Source: Sphingomonas hankookensis
GTDB lineage: Bacteria; Pseudomonadota; Alphaproteobacteria; Sphingomonadales; Sphingomonadaceae
Direction: 5' to 3'
Assembly: GCF_022664465.1 (NCBI RefSeq)
Contig: NZ_JAKREV010000001.1
Coordinates: 372,001 to 436,000 of the forward strand
Length of the DNA stretch: 64,000 nucleotides
This document shows, piece by piece, positions 53,773-62,599 of the stretch. The first letter of the stretch is position 1; each line of letters opens with the position of its first letter. Under the pieces are notes generated by a model that saw nothing but the letters and a program-made list of their open reading frames with translations, had not been told where the DNA came from and did no database searches. The translations under genes and the position numbers were made by a program.

Positions 53773-54921
53773 ATGTCGATCACCGTCCGTCCGGTCGTAA
53801 CCGCTGCCGATCGCAAGGCGTTCATCGCGCTCCCTTATCGCCTGTACGCCAACGACCCGCATTGGGTGCCACCGCTGAAAAGCGAGGTCGCCGGACAGAT
53901 CGACCCGAAGAAAAACGGCTGGTTCAGCCATGCCGAGGCGCAACTCTACGTCGCCGAGCGCGCCGGCAAGGTCGTCGGCCGGATATCCGCGCATCTCGAC
54001 ACGCTGGCGCTGACCATGCCGACCGACAAGGGCTTCGGTCCCGGCGTCGGCTTCTGGGGCATGATCGAGGCAGAGGACGAAGCGACCGCCGAGGCACTGA
54101 TCGCGCAGGCCGAACAATGGCTGCGGGCGAAGGGCATGACGCGCGCGATCGGTCCGTGTGCCCTGTCGATCTGGGAAGAACCCGGCCTGCTGATCAAGGG
54201 CCACGATCATAGCCCGACGGTGCTGATGGGCCATCACTTGCCGCAATATCAGGGGTGGATCGAGGATGCCGGCTATGCCCCGGTCAAACAACTCGTCACC
54301 TACGACCTCGACATTACCAAGGATTTCCCGCCGATCGTGCAGCGCATCGTCGCGGCGGGCGAAAAGAACGATCGCATCCGTATCCGCCGGGTGAACAAGG
54401 CCAAGTTTGCCGACGAGGCGGAGATCATCCTGCGTATCCTGAACGACGCATGGTCCGACAACTGGGGCTTCGTGCCGCTGACCCAGCCCGAGGTCGACGA
54501 TGTCGGCAAGAAGCTGAAGCCGCTGGTGTTCGAGGACCTGATCCGCATCGCCGAACTCGATGGCGAACCGGTCGCCTTCATGATCACCCTGCCCGACATG
54601 AACGAGCCGCTGAAGCCGATGGGCGGATCGCTGCTCCCGTTCAACTGGCTGAAACTGCTGCTGTGGCTGCGCGCGCCCAAGGCGCGGACGATGCGCGTGC
54701 CGCTGATGGGCGTGGTCAAGCGGTTGCAGGCGTCGCGGATGGCGAGCCAGCTGGCCTTCATGATGATCGAATATATCCGCCGCGATGCCGTGGCGAAATT
54801 CGGCGCGACGCGGGGCGAGATCGGCTGGGTGCTCGACGACAATCAGGGCATGAACGCGATCGCGACGACGATCGATAGCAAGATCAACCGCGTCTATCAG
54901 ATGTACGAACGCACGATCTGA
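53773..54921 (+). CDS. bCerS-like acyltransferase (bacterial ceramide synthase candidate)
   Basis: 382 residues, GNAT-fold protein unrelated to eukaryotic ceramide synthases. Start MSITVRPVVTAADRKAFIAL, PYRLYANDPHWVPPLKSEV, the acyl-CoA part KVVGRISAHLDT... GFGPGVGFWGMIEAEDE and a C-terminal GNAT copy (WSDNWGFVPLTQ, EIGWVLDDNQGMN). This is the form of the Caulobacter bCerS that acylates the sphingoid amine. The partner enzymes Spt and CerR lie upstream on the same strand. Specificity not proven. Confidence 0.85.
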   Translation: MSITVRPVVTAADRKAFIALPYRLYANDPHWVPPLKSEVAGQIDPKKNGWFSHAEAQLYVAERAGKVVGRISAHLDTLALTMPTDKGFGPGVGFWGMIEAEDEATAEALIAQAEQWLRAKGMTRAIGPCALSIWEEPGLLIKGHDHSPTVLMGHHLPQYQGWIEDAGYAPVKQLVTYDLDITKDFPPIVQRIVAAGEKNDRIRIRRVNKAKFADEAEIILRILNDAWSDNWGFVPLTQPEVDDVGKKLKPLVFEDLIRIAELDGEPVAFMITLPDMNEPLKPMGGSLLPFNWLKLLLWLRAPKARTMRVPLMGVVKRLQASRMASQLAFMMIEYIRRDAVAKFGATRGEIGWVLDDNQGMNAIATTIDSKINRVYQMYERTI

Positions 54922-55008
54922 CGGCGAACGCCAGAGTTCGATCCAACTCTGTGGAACCTCACCCGGCGAAGGCTGGGTCTCCAGGTCCGATTTTGATCGA
55001 ATGTGATC

Positions 55009-55094
55009 GCCCTCACCCTTCCGGCGCTTCGCGCCTCCCTCCCTCTCCCGGCGGGAGAGGGAAAGACGCCGAAGGCGGCGAAGGGTGGGGGTGA
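55009..55094. repeat. inverted repeat in the gap after the bCerS-like gene
   Basis: CCCTCACCCTTC near the left end is mirrored by GAAGGGTGGGGGTGA near the right, with CCTCTCCCG/CGGGAGAGG and GGCGCTTCGCGCC inside. A further dispersed palindromic element. Confidence 0.65.
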
Positions 55095-55132
55095 CCCAGC
55101 GGCCCTTGCCGCGCCGGTTCGATATGTATCGA

Positions 55133-55345
55133 TCAACGCTCACCGATCGCGACGACCGGGTCAAAACCGCGCGCCTGCCAATCCTCGCGCGTCCGGCAAA
55201 TCCGGCGGCGGTCGATCGCGCCTTCGCGACGGTCGCGGATGCAGTAGCGCTTGACCTTCACGGGCGGCGTGGTTGCTTGTGCGGGCTGAGCGGCAGTCGG
55301 ATTGGTCGCGGCGACAAGTGCCGCGAGCAGCGTGGCGATGGTCAT
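55133..55345 (-). CDS. small secreted Cys-pair protein (paralogue 2)
   Basis: 70 residues with a short Ala-rich signal (TIATLLAALVAATNPTAAQP). The mature end KRYCIRDRREGAIDRRRICR then TREDWQARGFDP parallels its neighbour at 55369. Unknown function; the two cysteines could form a disulphide in the periplasm. Start 55345 has AGGGAGGA upstream. A longer frame to 55435 is rejected. Confidence 0.72.
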   Translation of the reverse strand: MTIATLLAALVAATNPTAAQPAQATTPPVKVKRYCIRDRREGAIDRRRICRTREDWQARGFDPVVAIGER

Positions 55346-55368
55346 TGGATATCCTCCCTTACGCGCAA

Positions 55369-55686
55369 TCAGCGACCGCCCAGCGCGGCGTCGAGATCGA
55401 CACCCATCGCTTCCCAATTTGCGCGGCTGTTGCACTGGGTGCGGTTGATGCGGCTTCCGGTCGTTTCGGCGCGGAAGCAGTAGCGGGCGTTCCGCGCGCC
55501 CTTGTACGCCAGCGCTTCCTTGCCCGCACGGACGGTGACAGTGCCGCCCGCGACGCTGGTAACTGCCGTCGAAGCAGCGGTTACCGTGGTCGCTGCGGAG
55601 GGCGCGGCTTCGGGTTCGGCGGCGAAGGCAGCGGTCGTGGCGACAAGGCTGAGGACGATCGACGCGGCGAAACGAATGGTGGTCAT
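55369..55686 (-). CDS. small secreted Cys-pair protein (paralogue 1)
   Basis: 105 residues. Sec signal TTIRFAASIVLSLVATTAAFA, a Thr/Ala-rich linker, then ARYCFRAETTGSRINRTQCN and SRANWEAMGVDLDAALG. The Cys-x(15)-Cys and R-x-x-W pattern is shared with the gene 23 bases downstream, implying tandem duplication. CAGGGAGACAG stands before ATG 55686. Not recognised beyond this. Confidence 0.75.
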   Translation of the reverse strand: MTTIRFAASIVLSLVATTAAFAAEPEAAPSAATTVTAASTAVTSVAGGTVTVRAGKEALAYKGARNARYCFRAETTGSRINRTQCNSRANWEAMGVDLDAALGGR

Positions 55687-55853
55687 GATGCTGTCTCCCT
55701 GAACATTCCGGCTTCCTGCCGGAGTTGCATCAAGCTTTGCAGCGACCGTGCCAGTTTTTCAGGCCGTTATTTTACAGATACTTAGCGAATGCCTACAGTT
55801 GTAGGTGTGATACATGCCACCAAAACGCCGCGCACCACACCAACTCTTGGCAA

Positions 55854-56612
55854 TCAGAAGCGGCGCGACAATCCGCTATAAACGCGCAATGCCGGCGTAT
55901 CGTGGTCCAGCCCGGCCACCCCGCCGGCATCGATGAAAAAATCGTCCGAAACCTGCCACGCCACCGCCAGTGCTGCACGGTGTTCGGTCGTCATGCCGTC
56001 TTGCGACCATTGGCCCTCGACTGTCAGCTGGCATTTGTCGCTGACCGCGATACCCAGGCCCAGCGTCGCCGTCGCCACCGCCATGTTCCCGCCGCGATCC
56101 TCGCGCGGCATGGTTGCGATCTCGGGCGAGAATTGCAGGTTCAACTTGTTGCTCAAGTCGTACGAGATCGGCGCCACCAGCGCCGCACCCCATCCCCCTG
56201 CCCCGACCGGCGAGCGGCCGACCGGCACCGTCACCGATGGCTGCAGGCCATAGGACAGCCCTTTGCCATCCGGGCTCTTGAGCGCGATGCGGCTGCCGAT
56301 CTCCAGATCACCACTCCGTGCGGTACGGCCACCGGTCGCGCGATCGCGGACCACACCGACCGGTGTCCAGTCGACCTGCAATTCGACCCGATCGGCCAAC
56401 CCCAGCCGGAACAACGTATCGCCGAACAGCACGGTGTCCGCGTCGCTGTCGCGTTCCCAATCGGACAGGGCAGTTTCGATCGCAACGCGCCCGGTATCGA
56501 GCGTACACGCCGACTGGCCGAGGCTTGGCCGCGTCGGGCAGTAATCGCGCGCGGACGCCGCGACCGGCACGAAAGCGACCATGCCCAGCAGGGCGGCGCA
56601 CAGGCGCTTCAA
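55854..56612 (-). CDS. outer-membrane beta-barrel 'transporter' (MetA-phenol-degradation family type)
   Basis: 252 residues. Signal KRLCAALLGMVAFVPVAASA, then repeated amphipathic strands ending in Phe (VYSGLSRRF), fitting a small outer-membrane barrel; the central pattern ALKSPDGKGLSYGLQPSVTVPVG resembles PF13557-type proteins. Start is TTG 56612, overlapping the xth stop (TTGA); GTG/ATG options further in would cut the signal. Function unknown; role names in this family are historic and not reliable. Confidence 0.72.
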   Translation of the reverse strand: MKRLCAALLGMVAFVPVAASARDYCPTRPSLGQSACTLDTGRVAIETALSDWERDSDADTVLFGDTLFRLGLADRVELQVDWTPVGVVRDRATGGRTARSGDLEIGSRIALKSPDGKGLSYGLQPSVTVPVGRSPVGAGGWGAALVAPISYDLSNKLNLQFSPEIATMPREDRGGNMAVATATLGLGIAVSDKCQLTVEGQWSQDGMTTEHRAALAVAWQVSDDFFIDAGGVAGLDHDTPALRVYSGLSRRF

Positions 56613-57379
56613 CGCAGCCGGACCCAGGTCGGCGCGTGGTCGCTCGCCTTTTCCCGCCCGCGATACGCCTTGTCGACGCCGGCATCGACCAGCCGGTCGG
56701 CGGCAACCGGGCTGAGCAACAGATGATCGATGCGGAATCCCGCATCGCGCTGCCACGCGCCCGCCTGATAGTCCCAGAAGGTCCACACCCCGCCCTTCGG
56801 AAAGCGCGTGCGCAGCGCGTCGGTCCACCCCTGGGCCACCAGCCCGCGATAGCCCGCGCGCGACTCGGGCTGCATCAGCGCATCGCTCGCCATCGCGCGG
56901 ACCGAAAACACATCGTCGTCATTGGGGATGACGTTGTAATCGCCCGCCAGTACCACTGCGCGTTCCTCGGCAAGCAACAGCGCCGCCCGCGCGCGCAACC
57001 GCTCGATCCAGCGCAGCTTGTAATCGAATTTCGGCCCCGGTTGCGGGTTGCCGTTAGGCAAATAGATCGACGCGACGACCAGCCCGTCGACCTCCGCCTC
57101 CAGATAGCGGCTATGCTCGTCCTCGGGCTCACCCGGCAATCCGCGCAGCCGCTCGACCGGATCGGCCCCGCGCGCCAGCACCGCGACGCCGTTGAACCCC
57201 TTCTGCCCATGCCACAGCGCGCCATAGCCCGCGGCGCGGATATCGGCCTCGGGAAAGGTCTCGTCGCTCGACTTCAGTTCCTGCAGGCAGACGATATCGG
57301 GCTGTTCATCGGCCAGATACTCGATCAGCCGGGGCAATCGCGCCTTGATGCCGTTGACGTTGTAGGTGACGATCCGCAC
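56609..57379 (-). CDS. xth: exodeoxyribonuclease III
   Basis: 256 residues; AP endonuclease and 3' exonuclease in base-excision repair. MRIVTYNVNGIKARLPRL, VCLQELKSSDETFP (metal-binding Glu), GDYNVIPNDDD and the terminal Asp/His in RIDHLLLS and SDHAPTWVRL are all present. Complete; downstream of erpA by one base. Confidence 0.97.
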   Translation of the reverse strand: MRIVTYNVNGIKARLPRLIEYLADEQPDIVCLQELKSSDETFPEADIRAAGYGALWHGQKGFNGVAVLARGADPVERLRGLPGEPEDEHSRYLEAEVDGLVVASIYLPNGNPQPGPKFDYKLRWIERLRARAALLLAEERAVVLAGDYNVIPNDDDVFSVRAMASDALMQPESRAGYRGLVAQGWTDALRTRFPKGGVWTFWDYQAGAWQRDAGFRIDHLLLSPVAADRLVDAGVDKAYRGREKASDHAPTWVRLR

Positions 57380-57380
57380 G

Positions 57381-57719
57381 TCAGACGGCGAAGCTGGTGC
57401 CGCAGCCGCAGCCCGACGCCGCCTGCGGATTGGTCACGCGGAACGCCGCGCCGCCCAGCGATTCGACGAAATCGACCTCGCTGCCCCGCACCAGGTCGAG
57501 GCTGACGTTATCGACAACCAGCTTCACGCCGTCGGTTTCCGCGACGCTATCCTCGGCGTCGATGCCATCGGCCAGGCCGAAGCGATACTGGAACCCCGAA
57601 CAGCCGCCGCCCTCGACCGACAGGCGCAGGATCGCGGGCTTTTCCTGCTTCGCGGCAATCGCCGCCACGCGCGCCGCAGCGGCAGCGGACAGGGTCACGT
57701 CGGTCACGGTCATATCCAT
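57381..57719 (-). CDS. erpA: iron-sulfur cluster insertion protein ErpA
   Basis: 112 residues, A-type carrier. The three cluster cysteines are in EGGGCSGFQYRF and ASGCGCGTSFAV. Delivers [Fe-S] clusters to apo-enzymes. Two in-frame ATGs (57719, 57713); the first is listed. Transcribed with xth. Confidence 0.92.
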   Translation of the reverse strand: MDMTVTDVTLSAAAAARVAAIAAKQEKPAILRLSVEGGGCSGFQYRFGLADGIDAEDSVAETDGVKLVVDNVSLDLVRGSEVDFVESLGGAAFRVTNPQAASGCGCGTSFAV

Positions 57720-57776
57720 CGCGTGCAGATAAGCGCATGGGCTGCGAACGGCAACCGGCGCGGACGATCGGACGCC

Positions 57777-58949
57777 TTATTCGTCGACGACCGGTCCACC
57801 CATCGCCAGCCGCTGCCGCTGCGCCCGGTCCGCCGCCATCGCGAGCTGCCCGGCCTGCAGATATGGCGCCGGATTAACCGCCGATCCGTCGATGCGGACT
57901 TCGTAATGCAGGTGGCTGCCGGTCGAACGGCCGGTCGATCCCATCAGTCCGATCAGCTGCCCGCGCTTCACGCGCTCGTGATCGCGCACGATGATCTTCG
58001 ATAAATGGCCATAGCGGGTGGCGATGCCCTTGCCATGGTTCACTTCGATCAGGTTGCCATAGCCGCCGGCGCGTTCGGCGCGAGCGATGATGCCGTCGGC
58101 GGTAGCATAGACCGGGGTGCCGATCGGGCCGGGAATGTCGACCCCGGCGTGCATCGCGGCGGTACCCCGGAACGGGTCGGAACGGACACCGAAATTGCTG
58201 GTGAACGACAGGCTGGCGACCGGCTGGTACGACGGGATTGAGATCGCGGCGCGTTCGATCGTGTCGAGCTTCTTCCAGCTCATGAACAGCGCGCGAAACT
58301 GCGCGTCGGCCTGCGCATCGGCGGTCGCCGACGCGGCGGTGGCGGCGGCAGCGGTCGCGGCGTCGACCGGTTCGTACGGACCGCCCATCGCCGGCATCAC
58401 GCGGCGCGGGTTCAGCCCCAGCTTGCGCAGCGTGCGCGCGGTATCGGCATAGCGGGCGTCGGCCATCGCCTTGGCCTGCACCGCCATCGCCGCCTGCTGC
58501 CGCGCAACGCGGTCGAACGGACGGGTGACGAGGCTGGCTTCGCTGGCGGGCTTCTGTTCGAGCGCGGCGAGCACCAGCCCATCGGCATTGTCGCCGCCGG
58601 TCAGCACCGCGGCCAGCGCCGCTTGCCGCTTGTCCAGCCGGGCGGCATGGGCGCGGGCATCGGCGTGCAGGCGAGCAACATCGGCGCGCATCGCATCGAC
58701 CTGCTGCTGCATCGATGCGACCTTGTCGTCCGACGCGACCGCGGTCCCGATCGCCGCCTGCCCCATGCCATAGGCCGAAAAAGCGACGGTAATCGCGGCG
58801 AGCCCGGCGGCGGCCGCCTGGTTCCGGCCGGTGATCGTGTGACGACGCAGCTGCTTGCCGTCGTGCAGGAGGAAATGGCGGGTCCGGAAGATCGAACGGA
58901 ACCCCGCGAACGGAGCGACGTTATTTTTCAATACGGAAGTAATCGACAT
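57777..58949 (-). CDS. M23-family metallopeptidase (LytM-type)
   Basis: 390 residues. One membrane anchor (residues about 43-65), a coiled coil (about 75-110: QQQVDAMRADVARLHADA), an Ala-rich linker, then the M23 domain (about 265-365) with FGVRSDPFRGTAAMHAGVDIPG and SHLHYEVRIDG carrying zinc ligands H, D and HxH. Acts on peptidoglycan cross-bridges in the periplasm or as an amidase activator if degenerate, but the ligands look intact. Possible role in cell division (inference). Confidence 0.92.
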   Translation of the reverse strand: MSITSVLKNNVAPFAGFRSIFRTRHFLLHDGKQLRRHTITGRNQAAAAGLAAITVAFSAYGMGQAAIGTAVASDDKVASMQQQVDAMRADVARLHADARAHAARLDKRQAALAAVLTGGDNADGLVLAALEQKPASEASLVTRPFDRVARQQAAMAVQAKAMADARYADTARTLRKLGLNPRRVMPAMGGPYEPVDAATAAAATAASATADAQADAQFRALFMSWKKLDTIERAAISIPSYQPVASLSFTSNFGVRSDPFRGTAAMHAGVDIPGPIGTPVYATADGIIARAERAGGYGNLIEVNHGKGIATRYGHLSKIIVRDHERVKRGQLIGLMGSTGRSTGSHLHYEVRIDGSAVNPAPYLQAGQLAMAADRAQRQRLAMGGPVVDE

Positions 58950-59207
58950 TCTGTCCCGCTATCCGAGCGTTATGCGCGCGTCGGAACGCCGACACGAACG
59001 ATGAACCCCAATGTCTCGACGGCTGCCCCACCGCGTGCTGACGGATGCAGGACTTGCCGGAAGGGGCCCGTGCTACGCAAGCGCGACGGCCGTTCGTCGC
59101 GTCGAACCGTCGTACCCATACGGTGAGTCGTTTAACCCTGTTTGCGGAATGCCGATTTGTTCCGTTCGCTCAGCATGTTCGCGGCCATCGCAATCGATTC
59201 GATCGTC

Positions 59208-59663
59208 TCACGCCGGGACGGCGTCGAGCACGGCTTGCGCATGGCCCGCAACCTTCACCTTGCGCCATTGCTGCGCCAGTTTTCCCGCGGCATCGAACAG
59301 GAACGTCGCCCGTTCGATCCCCATATAGCTGCGGCCGTACATCTGCTTTTCGATCCACACGCCGAATGCCTCGCACACCGACCCGTCCTCATCGCTGGCG
59401 AGCGTCACGGTCAGCGCGTGCTTGGCGACGAACCGCGTCAGCTTGGCCGGCGTGTCGCGCGACACGCCGATCACGGTCGCATCGCGCGCCGCAAACCCCT
59501 CGGCCAGTGCCGAAAAGTCCTGCGCCTCGCGCGTGCAGCCGGTCGTATCGGCCTTGGGATAGAAATAGACCACTAGCGGGCGTCCGACATAGTCGCGCAG
59601 CGCCACGACCGTGCCATCAGCCAGCGTCAGCCGGCCTTCGGGTAGCATATCACCGGTTTCCAT
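59208..59663 (-). CDS. bcp: peroxiredoxin, Bcp/PrxQ-type
   Basis: 151 residues, thiol peroxidase. Peroxidatic Cys in PKADTTGCTREAQDFSAL (about residue 46). The resolving Cys five residues later in E. coli Bcp is replaced (Gln); another Cys (DGSVCEAFG) may take the role or the enzyme works as 1-Cys. Start 59663 lies inside the end of glnE (14-base overlap), and ATG 59648 is an alternative. Confidence 0.9.
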   Translation of the reverse strand: METGDMLPEGRLTLADGTVVALRDYVGRPLVVYFYPKADTTGCTREAQDFSALAEGFAARDATVIGVSRDTPAKLTRFVAKHALTVTLASDEDGSVCEAFGVWIEKQMYGRSYMGIERATFLFDAAGKLAQQWRKVKVAGHAQAVLDAVPA

Positions 59664-62331
59664 CGTTGCCCTCCTGCTGCGCCACATCGGCCCAGGTTTC
59701 CGCGACGATCTGCCGCGCGTCGTCCAGCGTGGCAAGCGCCGCCGGCCAGTCGGCACACCCCAGCGCTGCCGCCAGGATCGGCTGTGTCGCCGCCGACGGC
59801 ACCTGCCCGTCGGGTGCCACCAGCCGCATCGCGACGATCAACCGGGTCAGGAAATCATGCGCCGGCCGCAGTGCCGCGGGCAGCAGCCCTTGCTCCACCA
59901 GCGCATCGATCGCCGCGCCCAGCTGCGGCACCAGCCCCTGCCCGGCGCGCAGCTGCGTGACATGGACGGCGAACTCCAGATCGACCAGCCCGCCCGGCGC
60001 CAGCTTCGCATCCAGCGGTCCCGAAGGCGGCTTGTGCCGCGCCATGTCGGCGCGCATCGTCGCTGCTTCGGCCGCCACGTCACGCTCCGGCCGATCGCCA
60101 CCCAGCACGCGCGCGATGATTGCCGCCGCCTCCGCCTGCCCCGCCGGTGATCCGACGATCGGCCGTGCCCGGGCGAGCGCCATATGCTCCCACGTCCACG
60201 CATCCTCGCGCTGATAGCGTTCGAACCCGGCCAGCGACACGACCAGCGGCCCCTGCGCGCCCGACGGCCGCAGCCGCGTATCGACCTCGTACAGCGGCCC
60301 CGACGCGGTCTGTACCGACAACGCTGCCGTCAATCGCTGCGCCAGCCGGTTGTAGTAGAGTACCGCCCCCAGCGGCTTCGCCCCATCGGACTCGCCGGAA
60401 AAATCGCCCGTGAAGCAATAGACCAAGTCGAGGTCGGAGGCATGGGTCAGCGCCCCGCCCCCCAGCCGCCCCAGCGCCAGCACGATCAACTCGCTGCATG
60501 GCACCCGGCCATGCCGCTGCGCAAACTCATCGGTCGTCGCCGCCGACAGCACCCGCACCGCCGCTTCCGCCACCCGCGCATAGCCCGCCGCCACCGCCAG
60601 CGGATCGCCGGTCCCGGCGACCACCTGCACGCCCAGCATGAACCGTTTTTCGTTCACCACGTCGCGCACATGGTCGAGCAGTCGCTCATACCCGTCGCCG
60701 CCCCGCGCATCCATCTCCGCGGCCAGCGCCTCGACCGAGCCGACCGGTTCCAGCGCCCGCGCATCGATCAGCGCGTCCAGCAACGTCGCCCGCCGCGCCA
60801 GCGCCTCGGCCAGTGTCGGGGCATGGCACAGGATCCTGCTGAGCAACCGTGCCAGTGCCGGCTGGGCCTCCAGCAGGCGGAACAGGTTGATCGCACTCGG
60901 CAATCGCGCCAGCATCGCATCGAGCCGCAACAGCGCGGCGTGCGGATCGGCAGCGGTCGCCAATCCCTCGACCAGCCCGGGCAGGCTGTCCTCCAGCGCC
61001 GCACGCGCCGCCGGACTGCGCAACGCGGGATAGGCACCCCCGCGCCAATCGGCGATCCGCCGCGCGCCCTGCTCGCCCGATGCGAAGCCCAGCGCCGTCA
61101 ATCGCTCCGCCAATGGCTCCGCCTCGACCGGCAGTCGCTTCGACCCCGCTCCGTCGAGCCGGTCATAGATCGCCCCGACCGCCGCAACATGCGGCGCCAG
61201 CAGGTCGAGCAGCGCCCGCCCATCCGCCGCACCATGCAGCCGCGCCACCCGGTCCAGCGCCTCGTCCTGTTCGGGCAGGCTGTGCGTCTGCCGGTCGTCG
61301 ACCATCTGCAACCGATGCTCGATCGTGCGGAACAAGGTGTAGGCGGCATCCATCGCCACCGCCTCACTACGATCGATCCGTCCGCCCGTCGCCAGCGCCG
61401 ACAGCGCATCGCGGGTCGCCGGCGCGCGCAATGCCGGATCACGCCCGCCATGGACCAGTTGATGGACCTGCGCGAAGAACTCCACCTCGCGGATGCCGCC
61501 GCGCCCGCGTTTCAGGTCGTATCCCGGCCCGAACGCCTGCCCCTGCGCATAATGGTCGCGGATGCGGCGAGTGATATCCCGAATTTCGCCGATCGCGCCG
61601 TAATCCAGCGCACGCCGCCATACGAACGGCCGGATCGCCTCGAGGAACCGATCGCCCAGCGCGCGATCGCCCGCCACCGCCCGTGCGCGGATGAACGCGG
61701 CGCGCTCCCATGGCAGTGCGGCGGATTCGTAATAGGATACCGCGGCATCGACCGGCAGCGCGATCGGCGTGGCTTCGGGCGACGGCCGCAGCCGCAGGTC
61801 GACCCGCAGCACATAGCCATCGCCGTCGCGCGCCTGCAGCAGCTCGACCGCGCGCCTGGCAACCCGCACCGCCGCTTCCGCCGGATCGTCGCATTCGCGC
61901 CGGGGCAGGACGGCGGGATCGTACAGCAGGATCGGGTCGATATCGGACGAGTAATTGAGTTCGTGGCTCCCCTGTTTCCCCAGCGCGATCGCGGCGAAAC
62001 CGACCGGCGCGGCACCCGGCGTGCGCTCCTCGATCGCCTGCACGATCGCGCGGTGCAGCGCGCGGTCAGCGAAATCGCTGAGCGTCCGCGTCACCTTCGT
62101 CAGGTCGTAGGCACCCGACAGATCGCCCAGCGCCACCAGCAACGCGACCCGCCGCCGCTCGATCCGCAACTGCCGCGCCAATGGCAGATCTGGCTCCGCG
62201 GCGATCGCCGACAGGATATCGTCATTGAACCCGTGGGTCCGCGTCAGGAAATCGGCTTCACGATCGATCAGTGTCGACAGGAAGGGCGAACCGTCGCGCA
62301 CCCGCGCCAGCACATCCGATGAAATTTCCAT
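59650..62331 (-). CDS. glnE: bifunctional glutamine synthetase adenylyltransferase/deadenylase
   Basis: 893 residues; controls glutamine synthetase by AMP addition and removal. Two nucleotidyltransferase domains: N-terminal deadenylase with GSHELNYSSDIDPILLYD (about residue 120) and C-terminal adenylylase with GGGALTHASDLDLVYCF (about residue 635). Somewhat shorter than E. coli (946), normal for alphaproteobacteria. Continuous frame. Confidence 0.96.
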   Translation of the reverse strand: MEISSDVLARVRDGSPFLSTLIDREADFLTRTHGFNDDILSAIAAEPDLPLARQLRIERRRVALLVALGDLSGAYDLTKVTRTLSDFADRALHRAIVQAIEERTPGAAPVGFAAIALGKQGSHELNYSSDIDPILLYDPAVLPRRECDDPAEAAVRVARRAVELLQARDGDGYVLRVDLRLRPSPEATPIALPVDAAVSYYESAALPWERAAFIRARAVAGDRALGDRFLEAIRPFVWRRALDYGAIGEIRDITRRIRDHYAQGQAFGPGYDLKRGRGGIREVEFFAQVHQLVHGGRDPALRAPATRDALSALATGGRIDRSEAVAMDAAYTLFRTIEHRLQMVDDRQTHSLPEQDEALDRVARLHGAADGRALLDLLAPHVAAVGAIYDRLDGAGSKRLPVEAEPLAERLTALGFASGEQGARRIADWRGGAYPALRSPAARAALEDSLPGLVEGLATAADPHAALLRLDAMLARLPSAINLFRLLEAQPALARLLSRILCHAPTLAEALARRATLLDALIDARALEPVGSVEALAAEMDARGGDGYERLLDHVRDVVNEKRFMLGVQVVAGTGDPLAVAAGYARVAEAAVRVLSAATTDEFAQRHGRVPCSELIVLALGRLGGGALTHASDLDLVYCFTGDFSGESDGAKPLGAVLYYNRLAQRLTAALSVQTASGPLYEVDTRLRPSGAQGPLVVSLAGFERYQREDAWTWEHMALARARPIVGSPAGQAEAAAIIARVLGGDRPERDVAAEAATMRADMARHKPPSGPLDAKLAPGGLVDLEFAVHVTQLRAGQGLVPQLGAAIDALVEQGLLPAALRPAHDFLTRLIVAMRLVAPDGQVPSAATQPILAAALGCADWPAALATLDDARQIVAETWADVAQQEGNDGNR

Positions 62332-62383
62332 TTTGCCCTCGTAGCAACCGCGACCAATGGGGCTAGCTATCGGGTAAATGCGT

Positions 62384-62408
62384 GAAACGAAACGACGATG
62401 CGCTCGTT
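62384..62408 (+). promoter_or_regulatory. EcfG-like promoter before the candidate nepR
   Basis: GAAAC (62384-62388), 16 bases, CGTT (62405-62408): one mismatch to GGAAC-N16-CGTT. RNA would begin a few bases before ATG 62417, nearly leaderless. Confidence 0.5.
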
Positions 62409-62416
62409 AGAGACGC

Positions 62417-62593
62417 ATGGCACCCTATGTCCCCCCTTCCGTCAAACGGCCCTTTGCGGGGCAGGTCGTTCGTGCGCCGAACGCCGGTGATGGGATCGGC
62501 CGGGCGTTGCGCGATGTCTATGGGCAGGACATGCGCCTGCCGGGAATGTGGGATCAATATGTGCAACGGCTGGACAAATGGTCCGACCGGTAA
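62417..62593 (+). CDS. candidate NepR-like anti-sigma factor
   Basis: 58 residues: disordered start MAPYVPPSVKRPFAG, then helix 1 GIGRALRDVYGQDM and helix 2 LPGMWDQYVQRLDKW. This follows the NepR plan IG-x2-LR-x2-Y ... P ... L-x2-L(D). NepR binds EcfG until phosphorylated PhyR takes it away. The gene ends six bases from the ecfG 3' end on the opposite strand, unlike the usual nepR-ecfG order. An EcfG-like promoter lies just upstream, fitting autoregulation. Too diverged to be sure; no other nepR frame is found between phyR and ecfG. Confidence 0.55.
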   Translation: MAPYVPPSVKRPFAGQVVRAPNAGDGIGRALRDVYGQDMRLPGMWDQYVQRLDKWSDR

Positions 62594-62599
62594 TCGACC

